Below, piece after piece: positions 47,439 to 59,451 of a stretch of DNA of 64,000 nt. Made by a program: the position numbers and the translations under genes. The DNA is from Arachnopeziza araneosa (taxonomy: Eukaryota > Ascomycota > Leotiomycetes > Helotiales > Arachnopezizaceae). A model generated the notes under the pieces. It did no database searches. It saw only the letters and a list, made by a program, of their open reading frames with translations, and was not told the DNA's origin. The stretch covers positions 1-64,000 of the forward strand of contig QYAI01000120.1 in the NCBI GenBank assembly GCA_003988855.1. Direction: 5' to 3'. Positions within the stretch are counted from its first letter, which is position 1, and each line of letters opens with the position of its first letter.

Positions 47439-50400
47439 ATGAGCATGAACAGCCGCTTCAATCCTCCCCGGGCCGCGACAAACACCGTCGTCCCCAGCGG
47501 CCGTGTCACGGCCATCTTACGCGAGGCTGAGCTCGCACACCCACCACGGATTCCTCCTCTGGCAAGACCGCTGCCTCTGCAATCCAACCCCGTCCTCTCA
47601 AGCAGCAACAATGAAGAAGCCCGGGTTTTTCTAACCAAACAACGGATCAGCGACCCTAGCTATCGCAATCCCCGAGACAAGACAACCCGCAACCTGTTTA
47701 AATCAAAGAAGAAGCTTGACGAGGAATGCAACCCAGACACCTGGACCTTTACTAAACATGAAGTCGCAAAGGCATTTGATGATCTTCTGTCACACCTCCC
47801 ACTCCCAGTGGTGGGTGTTGCGCAAGCCCTGTTATCTCATGTATACCTAACGTCTCTGGATGAGCTCTGGCGTCACTTCCACAATCCCAAGTTAGAGAAG
47901 CAGATGGACGGTCCCTCCAAAAAATCGAGATCTTCCCATCTCGCCGCGACGATATCTTCCTTGGCTCTAGAGCTTACCCCTCCAACTCTTTTCGCATCTC
48001 CCGTGTCTATTGGAATGGAGTGGCTGAACGAGGTGTGTCGCCAAAAAAACACCCAGTACATCCGTCTGATGTGCCAAGTTGGGATCGAGCAAGAAGCATT
48101 GAACCAAGCCTTCAAAATTGCACTTTCGACAAAGTCGGTCAAGGCCATGGAAATTCTCCTTAGCTTTGGCGCTATCGCCACTGATTGTCGAGATGCCATT
48201 CGAGAGCGTGTCAAAAATCACGATCTTGCTCTGGTGGAGCTTTTATTGTCCGCTCCAGTAGCCATGGATGTACAAACCTGGCGGTATTGCATAGAACCGG
48301 AAGTTGAGGCTAGAAGGAATCAATCTCCTACCCTTCTATTATCGTGTGTCTCCCACCGTCCCGACGTGGTATGCAGGAATCTACTCGACAAGGCGATCGA
48401 ATCTCGAAATCTCCAGGCTACGGCAATCGTACTCGCCTATGATGGCATCGTTGGCAAGAACCTGGTCACAATATACAGCGATGTCAGCCAGGTGGCGTGT
48501 CAATCTGTTTTCTACATCGCGGACGACAATCTCAAGTACAAGTTTTACGCAATGTTTGTCGAAGCTGACTTTGTGGCGGATAATCTGGAAACCCGCCAGG
48601 AATTGATGAACAGTGTTCAAACTGCCCCACCTCCCCTCCCGTTGATCAAACTCTTGGTGGACATTGGAGTTTATGTGGACTTTGAACCCCACAATGCCCT
48701 GTTCTGGGCTGTTTCACACATGGACATTGCTGTATTGGAGTTATTCGAGAATGCCAATTTCTCCTCGCCGGTTTCCCTTGCGCTGAGACATGTCCCGGAA
48801 TTGACGTCGGAGCCTGAGATGCTGCGACTCATAGAAATTTTTGGCCCGAGAGGAATGACTGGTGATCCACTCAATTTGAATTTGGTTCGCGCTGCGCGAA
48901 ACAGGCAGACTCGACTTGTCGAGGTGTTGCTTAATTACGGTGCATCAGTTGAGTTTGAACAAGCTTCAGCGGTACACACGGCCCTAAGGAATGCAGACTT
49001 CGATATCCTCAACATTCTGCTTCGTAGCAGGTGTTCAGCCAAGGTTCTCTCGACTACCATCCCTACCGCGATGTCGCTTAGACCAAGGCCTATCAGGCTA
49101 CAAGCAATGAAAGCCCTAACCAAGAAAGGCGTCCTAGCTAAAGAACTCGGCATCCCCTTACAAAGACTGCTATCTGAAGTTGGTGATCTGGACTCGGGAC
49201 TAATTCAACTTCTTCTCCAACACAAAGCGCCCGTCGACGGAGTTGGTGATAGTGCTGCTGTCTTGACGGCTGTGCGGAGGGGCAACTTATTGATACTCCA
49301 AATGCTATGCGATTGTGGACCAGGAAAGGAGACTTTGTCGCAAGCTATTCCCATCGCCTTTGGGTTGATTGATACCCAAGGTTATGATGTAGCACTTCAA
49401 ATGATCAAGCTACTGTTGCAAAAGGGAGCAGCTGGTCGATCAATCGACCAGACCCTCCTAAACGCAGCACAGAAATACCGACTAGAAATTGTACGCGTTT
49501 TGATCAAACACGGTGCTGAGGCAAACTTTGAAAACGGCGCTTCGTTTGGGGTAGCGCTCATGGCAACCAATTTCGAACTACTTGAAATACTGTGCAAAGC
49601 CAGTCCGCCCAGTCAGACGAGTATGAAGTCTTGGTTCTTGGTTGCAACCGATCCGCGGTATTATAATGAGAAGGCTCTGGATTTATTTCTTCAATCAACT
49701 CCGTCTGTTGCTGCGGCCTTGAACTCGCTATGGTCCAACGATAAATTCAAAAGTAATCCTAATATAATCTCAATCCTGCCATGTCTCCTCAAACACGGCT
49801 TAGATGTCAATCTTCAGAAGGGAGTGCTCCTTTCTTTTGCTATCCAGCAAACCAACATCAAACTTCTTAACAGGGTCCTCTCTGTCGATCCCAACATCGC
49901 ATCATTAACAACAGCATTTCAAAACGCCATCAACGCCCAATCTAGGAGCTTCGCACTTGAGGTCATGAGGCTCTTGTTAGAAAAGGCTAGATCTGTCGAG
50001 ATTGGACAGTCAGAAGCATTATTGCAACAGGTGAATGCGGCAGCTGCTGGTGACTTTGAAGGGCTTCGACTTCTCCTTCGTCATCAGGCAAAGGCTACTT
50101 CACTTCCATTCAGCACTGCATGTCTAGCAGCAGTATCTTCTACAATGGATAGGGAAGAAAAAGATGAAATTTTGGAATCGCTTCTCATAGCCCGCGGACC
50201 GGTATCGCCAGAAGAACTTTCAACGTTACTTGCAATGTCTATCAAGGGTTTCCCGGAGAACGAGCAACTCCCATCACTATTATTGGCACGTGGCTCCGAC
50301 GTCAAATTTGAAACTCTTAAGGTAGCCATGGTAAAGTCCCCCTTGAGTCTTTTTGATAAGTTGGTCGGCAGCATAAAGAACCCGGATACTGTACTGAAGA

Positions 50401-52255
50401 TGTTCAACCTTGTCCAAAGAACCGCAATGACATCAGACAGAAAATATTCCCTTTACAAACACCTGTTAGGTAAAGGTATTCCCAGTGGTGCTGTCTCGGA
50501 TGTTCTCCTTGACTCGCTGAAACCTGAGAATCTTGGTGATTTGCGTTTTCCTAAGCTGTTTCTAGAACATGGTGCTTCGCCTGGCTATCAAAACGGCAAG
50601 CCATTTTCCATGGCACTTGACGCGAATTCTCTCGTGGCAGTCCGACTTCTGATTCAACATATTGCTGACGACCGTACCGCCACCACTGCATTTAACGTTG
50701 TGCAAAGCACACGTTTGCTCAGGTCGAATATACGAGTAGAGATTTATCGCAGTTTATTGGCTTGGGACGTCGACAAGTCATCCCTACATGGAGCCATTGT
50801 TCTTAAGGGTGGTCGCTCAGATGATCTCAACTTTTTAAAATTACTTCTTGCAAAGGGGGCTGACCCAAATCAGAATCAAGGCAGGTATTTTGCTCAGACC
50901 TGCAAAGCGGGAGCGGAACCAGAGTTTCGAGCTCTCTGTAAATATGGAAAGAGAAAGATTGTGCTGAAGGCACTCATGTCCAATATCAGCACGGAAAGCG
51001 AGATCATTCGCTGGTTTAACATGTGCCTTGAGGAGAAACCCGGCTCGGAAAAAATTGTCCAACCCAACCTGTTGTTCCTATGTATGCGCAAATTTCCAGC
51101 CGGAACTACGCTTCTAAGGCTTCTCCTCGACAAAGGAGTGTCCGCTTCGGCGAAGATAGATTATCCGCTTTGCGCAAGCTGGGCGGCTGAATCATGCACG
51201 GCTCTAATATGGGCTCTTCTTGTACAGCCCAAGATTGAAAATAATGTCATCTTATTACTTTTAGAACGAGGAAGGAAGCGTGAGTTGTAGAGACGTAATG
51301 CTCTATATTTCGAGGCTAATAAAGTGAAGCATTACCAGAGTACAAAACGCCGGTGACAAAAGTATCGGCAGTCTTTGCCTGCCTATTGGACAGCTCGCGG
51401 ACTCCTATTTTGAAGGTCCTACTCGATCGGTATCGATATGAAGTGTTGGACTATACGGTACCTGGGTCATCGTTTGGCCCCCTCAGTGTTTCCCCGAAGC
51501 CGTTTCAGAAGGAAGATAGCCCTTTCAACGATGAACTTTCTCTCAGCACGGCTTGTTTGAACCTGGGAAATTTTGCGGCCTTCTCCCTCTTGAAGGGCGA
51601 AGAAACGCCAAATGATGGAATGCTTCATAACGCGGCACTTTTAGCTCTGCCAAAATTTGTTAAATATCTTCTCGATTACCATGATCCGGACCACAAAGGG
51701 GCGGACTTTGGAAATATGGTGCCTCTAGCACTCGTTTGTGACTCTCAGCATCAACCGTGGTGCAAGATTGCAAATGAAGAAGCGGACTGGAAGACCCGGC
51801 AGCAAGAGACTATAAAGATTCTTGCTCCCAAGACAAATCCTATCTTAGGACATCGAAACATGACGATCCTTCATTACTCAATGAGCGTAGGTACACTTGA
51901 TATGACGATCGCTTTGGTCGACGCCCTAGATATCCGCAACGACCCACAAAGAGATGATACATACCTGTACAAGGACCGCGCCGACTTCGAATACTCCCCT
52001 CAAAAATGGGTTACCCATCTCCTCACCGACACTGACGCAGAGGAGAAAGCGGCCCTCATCAAATGCTTCGACGATGCTAAGTTGACTCCTCGCTACTTCA
52101 AGCGGATCAAACCTGGCGATGGCGAACAGCCAGCGGGTTATTGTGGCTTACCCGCCGACTTGGCTAGATTGTGGGATCCGGCCAAGGCAGTTCCTCTCTT
52201 TGATCTTTGGGGAGCCAAACCAAAACGAAGTATGTCTGGTTTTCCTCGTCGGTAG
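47439..52255 (+). CDS. Giant ankyrin-like repeat protein
   Basis: Start ATG at 47,439 (a second ATG is at 47,445). Exons 47,439-51,279 and 51,339-52,255 give 1585 residues; the 59-bp intron has donor GTGAGT and acceptor CCAG, in phase. The N-terminus (1-120) is basic and disordered. Most of the rest is a solenoid of degenerate helical repeats of about 33-70 residues with ankyrin-like cores: IKLLVDIGVYVDFE, VEVLLNYGASVEFE, VRVLIKHGAEANFE, LKLLLAKGADPNQN. Few units carry the full ankyrin TPLH turn, so profile searches may detect only part. Such solenoids bind other proteins; no catalytic domain is visible. Near the end, a perfect donor GTATGT at 52,230 could splice to acceptors at about 52,290 and replace the last residues with a longer Ser/Arg-rich tail ending near 52,400; the simple stop at 52,255 is used here. 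Confidence 0.82.
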
Positions 52256-53650
52256 TGAAGGGACCGGCGGAGAGTCGACGGCTCTTACAGAGAGCACTGG
52301 CCGAGTCTTCAACGTCGAGATCTGCGTCTCCGATGAGTGGGTCTCCTTGGCGTGGATCTTTGAGGAGCAGATCGCAAGAGCGTAGTCTTCGCGTTATATA
52401 ATGAGAGACCCTTTGTGTCTTTCACAGGAAAGATATTCCTTCCAAAAGAAGTTTGACGAAATTAGAAGTGCTGGTGAAAGATGTGAAAGATGCTAAATAT
52501 AGAGAAGAGACCATGGGACACTGCTGAATCGGGAGTGGAAAGTGTGAAAAAGGAGGAAACTATCAGATGAAGATGCCGAGGCGAAAAGAGCATCTCGGGA
52601 GAATGAAGGAAAGCGGGTGTTGGAGGGTGGGTTCGGAGTAAGATAGTAAGAGCCACGAGGTCAAGGAAATAAGAGTGAGCATTCAGGATCACGGTAGTAG
52701 AGTGCTGGCGTAGCAACTAGATACCCATTCATAGAATCATATACTACTTCTCTGATGATTTGAAGGAACTCTGAAGAGGATCTGGTTTGCTTAAGTGGGA
52801 TGGAGAGGGGGAGGCTGGAGTGCGGATATCGATAGAGCAGATAGAGGGTAGCAGCAGCAGAGCTTTAAGGAAAAGAGCGCAGCGACACAGCGGCAGCAAA
52901 GGTAGAGCCACTAGAAGATGAAGCGTAGTAGGGAAGCGGTTAGTGGATGGATGCCTGATTACTGGATTTGGGCTAGGAGGGGTGGTTGAAGGTTGGTTAG
53001 GGGTGGTTTAGAAGGGTGCTGTGGATGAGGTGGGGAGGAGGTGTATCTCCGAGAGTTTCCTGGGGACTCACGAGCCTGGCGACGTAGGTCTGAGCAGACA
53101 GGCTATCGAACCAGCAAATACTTGGAATGCATCTAAAATTAGCGAACAACTTCCAATTTAAAATCCCTCCATTGTATATACCTCTATATTTATTGATAAT
53201 AATCTGCTAGATTGTTTTCCCCTGATTTATCTCTTATCGGTCTTGGAGTTTAAAAGTAGGGACTTTACCTTTACTTGGTGTTCTTCACCAAGCGAACACA
53301 GCCTACGTCGCCAGGCTCGTTACCTTAATTTCATCGGGAGGGTGCGATCCCCGTCGGCGGACACTTGCTGAACAGGATTTGATAGACAGGGCTTTGCACC
53401 CGTCTTTGATGGATCACTGCAGGAACACTCGCTTGAGTCGGAGTACGTTCCCGTGTGAGATCGTCATTGGCTGGTTTGTGTTGGGGTCGAGATGCTGTCC
53501 TTTCAACGAGGCAAACAAGTGCTGTCCTTTCGGGGAGGTAAACAGAACCTAGGACGTGGGAGATGGAATGATTTGAGAGTTTTTGGTCATTTCATGTCTT
53601 CGAATTTCAAACGACTTTTGCTATTCTGAGATCCTGTACAGGTTGTTCAA
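52256..53650. other. Intergenic with one short inverted-repeat element
   Basis: About 1.4 kb. The first half (52,400-53,050) is purine-rich on the plus strand without coding pattern. The element at 53,070-53,320 is listed separately. The remainder is the upstream region of the coiled-coil gene. Confidence 0.4.
53070..53320. repeat. 251-bp element with 19-bp perfect inverted ends
   Basis: CGAGCCTGGCGACGTAGG at 53,071-53,088 recurs as its exact reverse complement at 53,302-53,319; one more base pairs on the outside (53,070 with 53,320). The core is AT-rich, and near its right end CTTGGTG TTCTT CACCAAG (53,275-53,293) can form a hairpin. This resembles a non-autonomous MITE-type element. No clear target-site duplication flanks it, so the call is tentative. 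Confidence 0.55.
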
Positions 53651-55658
53651 ATGACAACAGCCACGAGCCACACTGAGCGTCAGGGCCTTATTGATTTGGT
53701 CAATCAGCAATGGAGCCGCTTGATCGGTGGGTCAGACTTTGCTTGTAGATTGAACCCATAGGACTGATTATCCTAGATACATCAAAGAGTAACTTCATTC
53801 ATTTGCATGCTAATATTCCTCTCCGAGATATCCGTTTCAAGATACTGTTCAAAGCGGGACGTAAATTCTCCACAGGCAGTCGCAAAGGCCTCCCGATAAA
53901 ACCGTTTGCAGAATGGAGCTTCGAAGCACTACAGCGCTGTCATACGGCGCTCTCAGAAGACATTATTGTATGCGAAGCATATGCCATCCATCCGCCCCCT
54001 CCAGAGCTGGTCATAACGCCCGGAAACTCTCCTACCGACCTGCCAAAACCGATATTGTACGATCTCGTCAGAACTTGGGTCAAGACAACAATAGGTAGTT
54101 GCAAGCCTCAATCTATATCGGCAAGGACATTTCTAACTATTGGTAGAGACTATGATCGGACGTCCATTAACAGTGACTGGTTCTAATGCGTTCAACTTGC
54201 TAAGAGATGACCCGGATCCTCCCAATGATTACGAATGGGTACATAAAAGCAACTACAAGTTCCCTCATCTCGCATTTTCGAGTTTCGAAAAAGAAGACCT
54301 GTACGGTTTAATTGAAGCTCTCAAGAATGGCTCTGTGTGGGTTCGAAGTTTGAGAACAAAGCCTCTAGATCCACGAGAAACCACTGCACTTCAGGAGATA
54401 TCTCAACTTGCTATGTACGGGCTCGAGTCGTTGTTAGAGGAAGGAAATCGAAGCATCCTAGATTTAGTATGTAAGTCTCTAGCAGCTTTTTCTATCTGTC
54501 TATGCATACTTATGCTGTGCAGATGGCGCTACAGGCAAGAGGGAAAGTGAAAAAGATATCCCCGAGATTATGACTGAAACATCCATCATCATGCAACATT
54601 GGGTCTGGAAGTTCACCGATGACTACCCACGTTTCTTTATCAGTAGCTACAGGAATTCCGGGCTGAATCGCTTGTCCAGATGGCCAGGCAAGATGATCAT
54701 CCAGCTGCTGCTAGCTGTCAGACTCGGAAATCTGACTCTTGTGTCGAGAAATCCACCCAAAGAAGCTCGGGATCTAGTAGCAAGGCGGATGACTGGCATA
54801 AAGTCGAGAACTTCTGCTGGCAGAGTTCTCTACAAGAGATCAGAGAGCGAGATGACTGATGAGTCTACAAGTTTTCGTTCATCGTCATCGCCAGGCAGTT
54901 TGCCAGATGTAGATCTAGACCCTGGTCCTGTGGAGGTCTTGAGAAATGATGTCAACCCTAATGACTATGGAAATTCTATCGTTGTAAAACATGGATCCTC
55001 GCCTAGCCAGCAGCCAATCATGAAAGCTCCTCCAGCAGAAGCTTTCCATACTGTAGTGCCCCCTTCTTTCTCCTCAACCCACGAACAAGTCCGCCAGCTT
55101 CTCCAATGGACCATCGACATCATCGATGTGAGCGCCAGCGCATTAGATGGAGAGAATCAATCACTGGAAGAGGAGAATAGAATGCTAAAGGAATCAATCC
55201 GTCAGCACGAGGAGCAATCCGAGGATCACCAAAGTCTGATCAAGCTGATGCGCGATCGACTAGATCAAAGCGATCTACAAGTCGCCAATCTCCAGAGGCA
55301 AATCAGCAAATTGAACAAAGAGAATTCTTTTTCGAATAACTCTTCAAATTCTCCCCTTGAGTTCAAGGAGAGACTAGAGTCCGGATCAAGAGCGACGCCG
55401 CCGCGTGAAGGTGGAACCATGATACAGGCAATGACCTCCGCACCCTCACGTTTAACAATAGCCGTCCCTCTACCAGAGAATCCAAATTCATCCTCCCCTG
55501 CTCCGGTTTCCAGAAGTGCGGCCTCTTCGCAGATGCCGTATCCACCATCTATGCTCTCTCAGAAGCGCACACGTGATCACTCTGCTGATTCACATGCTGT
55601 AGAGCCGGAAGCGAAACGGACACATATTGGCATATCGTTTGACTGTCTAAGCGATTGA
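53651..55658 (+). CDS. Coiled-coil protein, function unknown
   Basis: Start ATG at 53,651. Exons 53,651-53,726, 53,777-54,094, 54,147-54,470 and 54,523-55,658 give 617 residues; the introns (50, 52 and 52 bp) all have good donors, CTGAT/CTAAC branch points and AG acceptors, and phases agree, so the model is firm. The N-terminal 330 residues look globular (LHANIPLRDIRFKILFKAG, HWVWKFTDDYPRFFISSY) and are not a family I know. A Ser-rich stretch follows, then a heptad-rich coiled coil (about 495-550: ENQSLEEENRMLKESIRQHE, then RDRLDQSDLQVANLQRQISK). A disordered, Ser/Pro-rich C-tail carries basic clusters (QKRTRDHS, EAKRTH) that could be a nuclear import signal. A scaffold or DNA-associated role is possible but only inferred. 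Confidence 0.8.
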
Positions 55659-55788
55659 AATATTCATCTGCTTTTGAAAGAATAGGGCGTGTAGATCTGA
55701 TGGGGTTCGTCAAGTTCCATGCTGGCTTAGTAGGGATGTATACATGAAGTTCTGATTTTCAAAAATAGCAATAGATCTATTGGAATCT

Positions 55789-56333
55789 TTAGACTTCTAC
55801 TTCCCATCTCATGAAGATCTTCACGTATATTTTCATCTCAGGAGCAATGCTGGAGAGAGATGAGACGTCACATGATCCAATTGTTCTCCACCGCGGGCTG
55901 CAGATCTGAGGGGGCAATACTTGCTGTGGAAAAGATCTCCACACATTCTCATACACTTTGATTCACGGCAGAGAAACGGCATAGTAATCTTGCTGCTTTA
56001 GTATCCCACTCCTTCACTGATGGCCGTTTTACAACGTACTCGTCCCCTTGGACAAGCACCAAATCGATCCTGTCGAAAGGGAACTCCTCATCGGATCTGG
56101 AATGATCTGAGAAGAGTACGATAATCCGCCACTCTGGTCTCGATTCCGATCAGTGCACAAGAGATTTAACCACCCACATTCAAGACTTGATTGAATCGTG
56201 GAGCAAAACGCTGGACTTACGGTTTAAGGGGGGTGGGAGCAAGGAGCTTTTCCGGATCGAGGTGTGGCTCTGGTCCCGTGGAACTGGATGCGCGAGACGG
56301 TTTCAGCTGGACCCTGGTTTGTGGGATTTTCAT
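55789..56333 (-). CDS. Small three-exon protein, function unknown
   Basis: Exons 56,333-56,221, 56,138-55,967 and 55,923-55,789 encode 139 residues; each is too short to show as a long open frame. Intron 1 (82 bp) has a perfect donor GTAAGT, a CACTGAT branch point and a GAG acceptor (less usual than CAG/TAG). Intron 2 (43 bp) runs from GTGAAT to TTTTCCACAG. Phases fit at both junctions. The N-terminus is Ser/Pro-rich. The middle reads as a compact domain (EWRIIVLFSDHSRSDEEFPF, then RIDLVLVQGDEYVVKRPSV), and the C-terminus ends IYVKIFMRWEVEV. No known family recognised. It overlaps plus-strand open stretches (56,187-56,564) that I regard as shadows. Confidence 0.55.
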
Positions 56334-56617
56334 GCCAACTACCGAGATGCTTTACCAGTTTCTCGGGTGGGAGGGATTTGGCCTTGTTTTTTGGAGGTTG
56401 ATGGATTCTGTTTCTTGGGGTTAGGTACTATTCTAAGCTACTTGCTCTTCGACGAGAGTGTTTCCACTGGTTATTATTACGGAAATATGTCATGTTTATT
56501 ATTTTCTTATATTTCTACGGAGAGCGGACCAGGATTGAGTAATTGCCGCGAATTCAAATCATAGTAATGTTTATCGATTTTGTAGCTTAAGCGTGGACCT
56601 ACTAATGCTGCTTGCAG

Positions 56618-57708
56618 GCTTCGGAGTTACCAAGAGAGCTTCAACTAGCTTTGGAAAAATTGAAGAGTACGGCGCCTTCCCTTACTCAGTCATATACTTT
56701 GGAGTGTTCTGATTTCCAAGCAACAGGAAAAGCGGACGTCAAGTTCGGCAGTCGATATCTGCATACTTTTCCTACAGGCTCATACCTCCCAAGGATCGCA
56801 GGTTATTCCGTCAAGATCCTCGACAAACACACGTGGCGGAAGCGGGCCTCCTTGGAAGATTGGTGTCCCTGGAGTATTGGCATGGTGGGACGGCGGAGCA
56901 GCATTTCCAGCTCAGCAAAGCCTTGGACGGTGAGGATATAACTATTGAGGTGACTCGGGATTCGATATCCTCGAGACGCTTTGCAGAGCTGTGGGAACAC
57001 GCCAGTCCGGTGCCGCCGGAACGAAGTAGCTCGATTGAGTCAATTGGATTGAATAAGCGGGGACATGAACCCACGAGATACACATCTTTGACACACACTC
57101 CCTACTTACACGAAGACCAGACGAGAGAAGCGACTGGGGGAGTAAATGATAACAATCAGTTGATACAACCAAGATTTCCAGATGAGATTGAAGACTCACA
57201 GGATGATGAGGATGAAATTATTCAGATCACTTGGCCAGCGGTTCCGACCAATCGCAGTAGAAACACTACAGGCTCGGAGCAAGATCTGAAACAAATCATA
57301 CCAGTAAAGACATTAACTCTCTCAGCTGCCGCAAATCCCGAGATTCTGGAGACATCAGATGGAGAGTCGGAGTTCTCGACACCAAGCGATATCTCAATTA
57401 GACCCTGTGCAAAAACTGAGCGGCAATTCATCATCCCAGACTCAGATATAGATTCCTATCAAGAACTTGAAACCCTCAGTCCTCGTAGCAAACGATCCAT
57501 CTCCCGCTACTCACCGACCGCTTCTCCCAAGCCGGAAATTTCCGACTCGCCAATTACAATGCGCACCAGACTCAAGAAGACCCTCTGGCCCTCGATTGAA
57601 GTGTCACCCGTTCCTAAGGATAGTGTTAAATCTAGGATCAAGGAGAGTGAGAGGGATGCGTCGTCTTCGAAGAGAAGTCGATTAAGATTAGTAGCGCCAG
57701 GTATGTAA
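56618..57708 (+). CDS. Hypothetical protein, 5' end unresolved
   Basis: Likely exons are 56,618-56,703 (after acceptor TTGCAG) and 56,778-57,708. The 74-bp intron, GTGTTC to TTTTCCTACAG, is proposed because it is the simplest way to join frame 1 (SELPRELQLALEKLKSTAPS) to the frame that stays open to 57,708; a donor at the earlier GTCATA also keeps phase. The first coding exon was not found. The visible protein has a small structured part (LLGRLVSLEYWHGGTAEQHF, then DGEDITIEVTRDSISSRRF) and a long acidic, Ser-rich tail with RSKRSISRY and KRSRLRL basic patches. At the end, GTATGT at 57,702 is a perfect donor and may splice to about 57,747, so the 3' end is also uncertain. Function unknown. Confidence 0.5.
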
Positions 57709-57987
57709 CCTCATGCTTTCGCACGTCGGGTCTGAGTCTTTGTAGTTTTCAGTCCCAGGGTTGTGGAACGGTCCCGGTGGTTGAGATTCCGGTTTATAGA
57801 GGAGGAGGGAAGGGTAGATAGATGAGTACGAATGGGTCAAGTACTCAAGGCAATCTTCAAGAGTCTCACCGCTTCTCGGTTGAACGTCAAAGTTTGAAAA
57901 CAAGAACTTGGTATTATTTCGAGCAAAAATCAACCAGAGGTGTGAAATGATTTCCAGGTTCCCCTAAGCTTTATTTTCGTTTCATCC

Positions 57988-59451
57988 TCACTCCAAGAAC
58001 CCCCAAAGATTATTCAAACACTCCGCCAAACTGGGATGTGCCCACACCGCATCCCTCAGCACCTCCCATCTCACCTTCCCCATCATCGCCATCTGCACCA
58101 CAGCCATCAACTCCCCACCTTCCATCCCCAGACACGTAAACCCCAATATCAGTCCCGTCTCCTTCTCCACCACAGCCTTCATCATGCCTCTGGATTCATC
58201 CGTCTCCAGCGCCCGCGCGACATAACTCATGGGCATTTTCGCCGTCTGAATCTGCTTCTCGGGGTACATGGAGCGCGCTTCATGCTCATGGAGACCCACA
58301 TGTCCTAACTGTGGATCCGTATACACGACGTAGGGAACGAGGCGGTTGGTAGTGCTGAGCTTGGAGGTGATGGGAGCGGGAGAGAGGAGGTTGTGTGAGA
58401 TGATGCGAAAATCATCGTAGGAGATGTGTGTGAATGCCGGTGGCCCTTTCGCGTCGCCTAGGACGTAGATGTTGGGAGTTGAGGTTTCGAGGTGTTCGTT
58501 ACTTTCGATGTATCCTTTGTTATTGACCTTGATGCCTGCGGTTGAGAGATTTAGGGATTCCGTATTAGGAACTCGTCCTGCGGCGAAGAGGATAGCTGAG
58601 CCTTCGAGAGATTGAGAACCGGAAGGGGTGGAGATTTGGAGAGTAAATTGGCTCGATTGAACTTGTGGACTTGGCTCGATACTGATCGCATTACTCTCCA
58701 GATGAATGTTGATACCATCTTCTTGGAATATCTTGAGTAGCTCTGTTGCAATTTCCAGATCTTCTCGTGGAAGGAGTTGTTTCCCACGTTGGATAATTGT
58801 GATTTTGGCACCAAGCCGTCTGAATAGCTGCGCAAATTCAACACCAACGTATCCACCTCCAACTACAATCAGGTGATCCGGCACGTAGTCCAGCTCCTGG
58901 ATACTCGTCGAGTCAAGTACCAAGTTTTTGCTAATCTTCTCTAAGCCAGAGAGCCGTGGTGGAGCAGGCTTCTCCCCTACATTGATAAAAATCTTCTCCC
59001 CAGTCACCGTTTTCTCTCCACCCTCATTCAACTTGATGATAACCGTCTTCTCATCCACAAAACTTGCTTCGCCCATCAAGACATCCACACCAGCCTCTTT
59101 CACTCTCCTCTCGCTACCACCTCGAAAACTATCAACAATATCTCTCTTCCTCTGACGGACTTTGTTCATATCAACCACAACAGCAGAATCCTGATGTGCT
59201 CCATCTTCATTCTTCGCTTCGATATTTATTCCGTAGTCCTTTCCACGTTTGATGGAATACGCTGATCTCCCAGATGCAATGAGCGTCTTGGTGGGTGTAC
59301 AGCCTACGTTCACGCAACAGCCTCCGAGGTATGCGCGGTCGATGAGGAGGGTTCGGTGGCCGGCTTTTTGGAAGGCGGTGGAGAGCGGGGTGCCTGCTTG
59401 GCCGGAACCGATTATGATGGCATCGTAGTGATTGGAGGCCTGAGACGCCAT
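57988..59451 (-). CDS. FAD-dependent disulfide reductase, mercuric reductase-like
   Basis: Single exon, 487 residues, start ATG at 59,451. Class I pyridine nucleotide-disulfide oxidoreductase: FAD-binding GSGQAGTPLS near the N-terminus, redox-active GGCCVNVGCTPTK (Cys pair separated by four residues), NAD(P)-binding GGGYVGVEFAQLF in the middle, FAD-contact YVLGDAKG, and a C-terminal dimerisation domain with the active-site HPSLAE (His and Glu). The pattern fits mercuric reductase and dihydrolipoamide dehydrogenase relatives. The C-terminal vicinal Cys pair of true MerA and the N-terminal heavy-metal domain are absent, so mercury reduction should not be assumed. There is no mitochondrial target sequence, suggesting a cytosolic enzyme with unknown electron acceptor. 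Confidence 0.92.
   Translation of the reverse strand: MASQASNHYDAIIIGSGQAGTPLSTAFQKAGHRTLLIDRAYLGGCCVNVGCTPTKTLIASGRSAYSIKRGKDYGINIEAKNEDGAHQDSAVVVDMNKVRQRKRDIVDSFRGGSERRVKEAGVDVLMGEASFVDEKTVIIKLNEGGEKTVTGEKIFINVGEKPAPPRLSGLEKISKNLVLDSTSIQELDYVPDHLIVVGGGYVGVEFAQLFRRLGAKITIIQRGKQLLPREDLEIATELLKIFQEDGINIHLESNAISIEPSPQVQSSQFTLQISTPSGSQSLEGSAILFAAGRVPNTESLNLSTAGIKVNNKGYIESNEHLETSTPNIYVLGDAKGPPAFTHISYDDFRIISHNLLSPAPITSKLSTTNRLVPYVVYTDPQLGHVGLHEHEARSMYPEKQIQTAKMPMSYVARALETDESRGMMKAVVEKETGLILGFTCLGMEGGELMAVVQMAMMGKVRWEVLRDAVWAHPSLAECLNNLWGFLE

Noticed and set aside
56187..56564. 125-codon plus-strand frame
   Set aside because: Antisense to the small three-exon gene, Trp/Cys-rich and unlike protein; the minus-strand model has proper splice sites.
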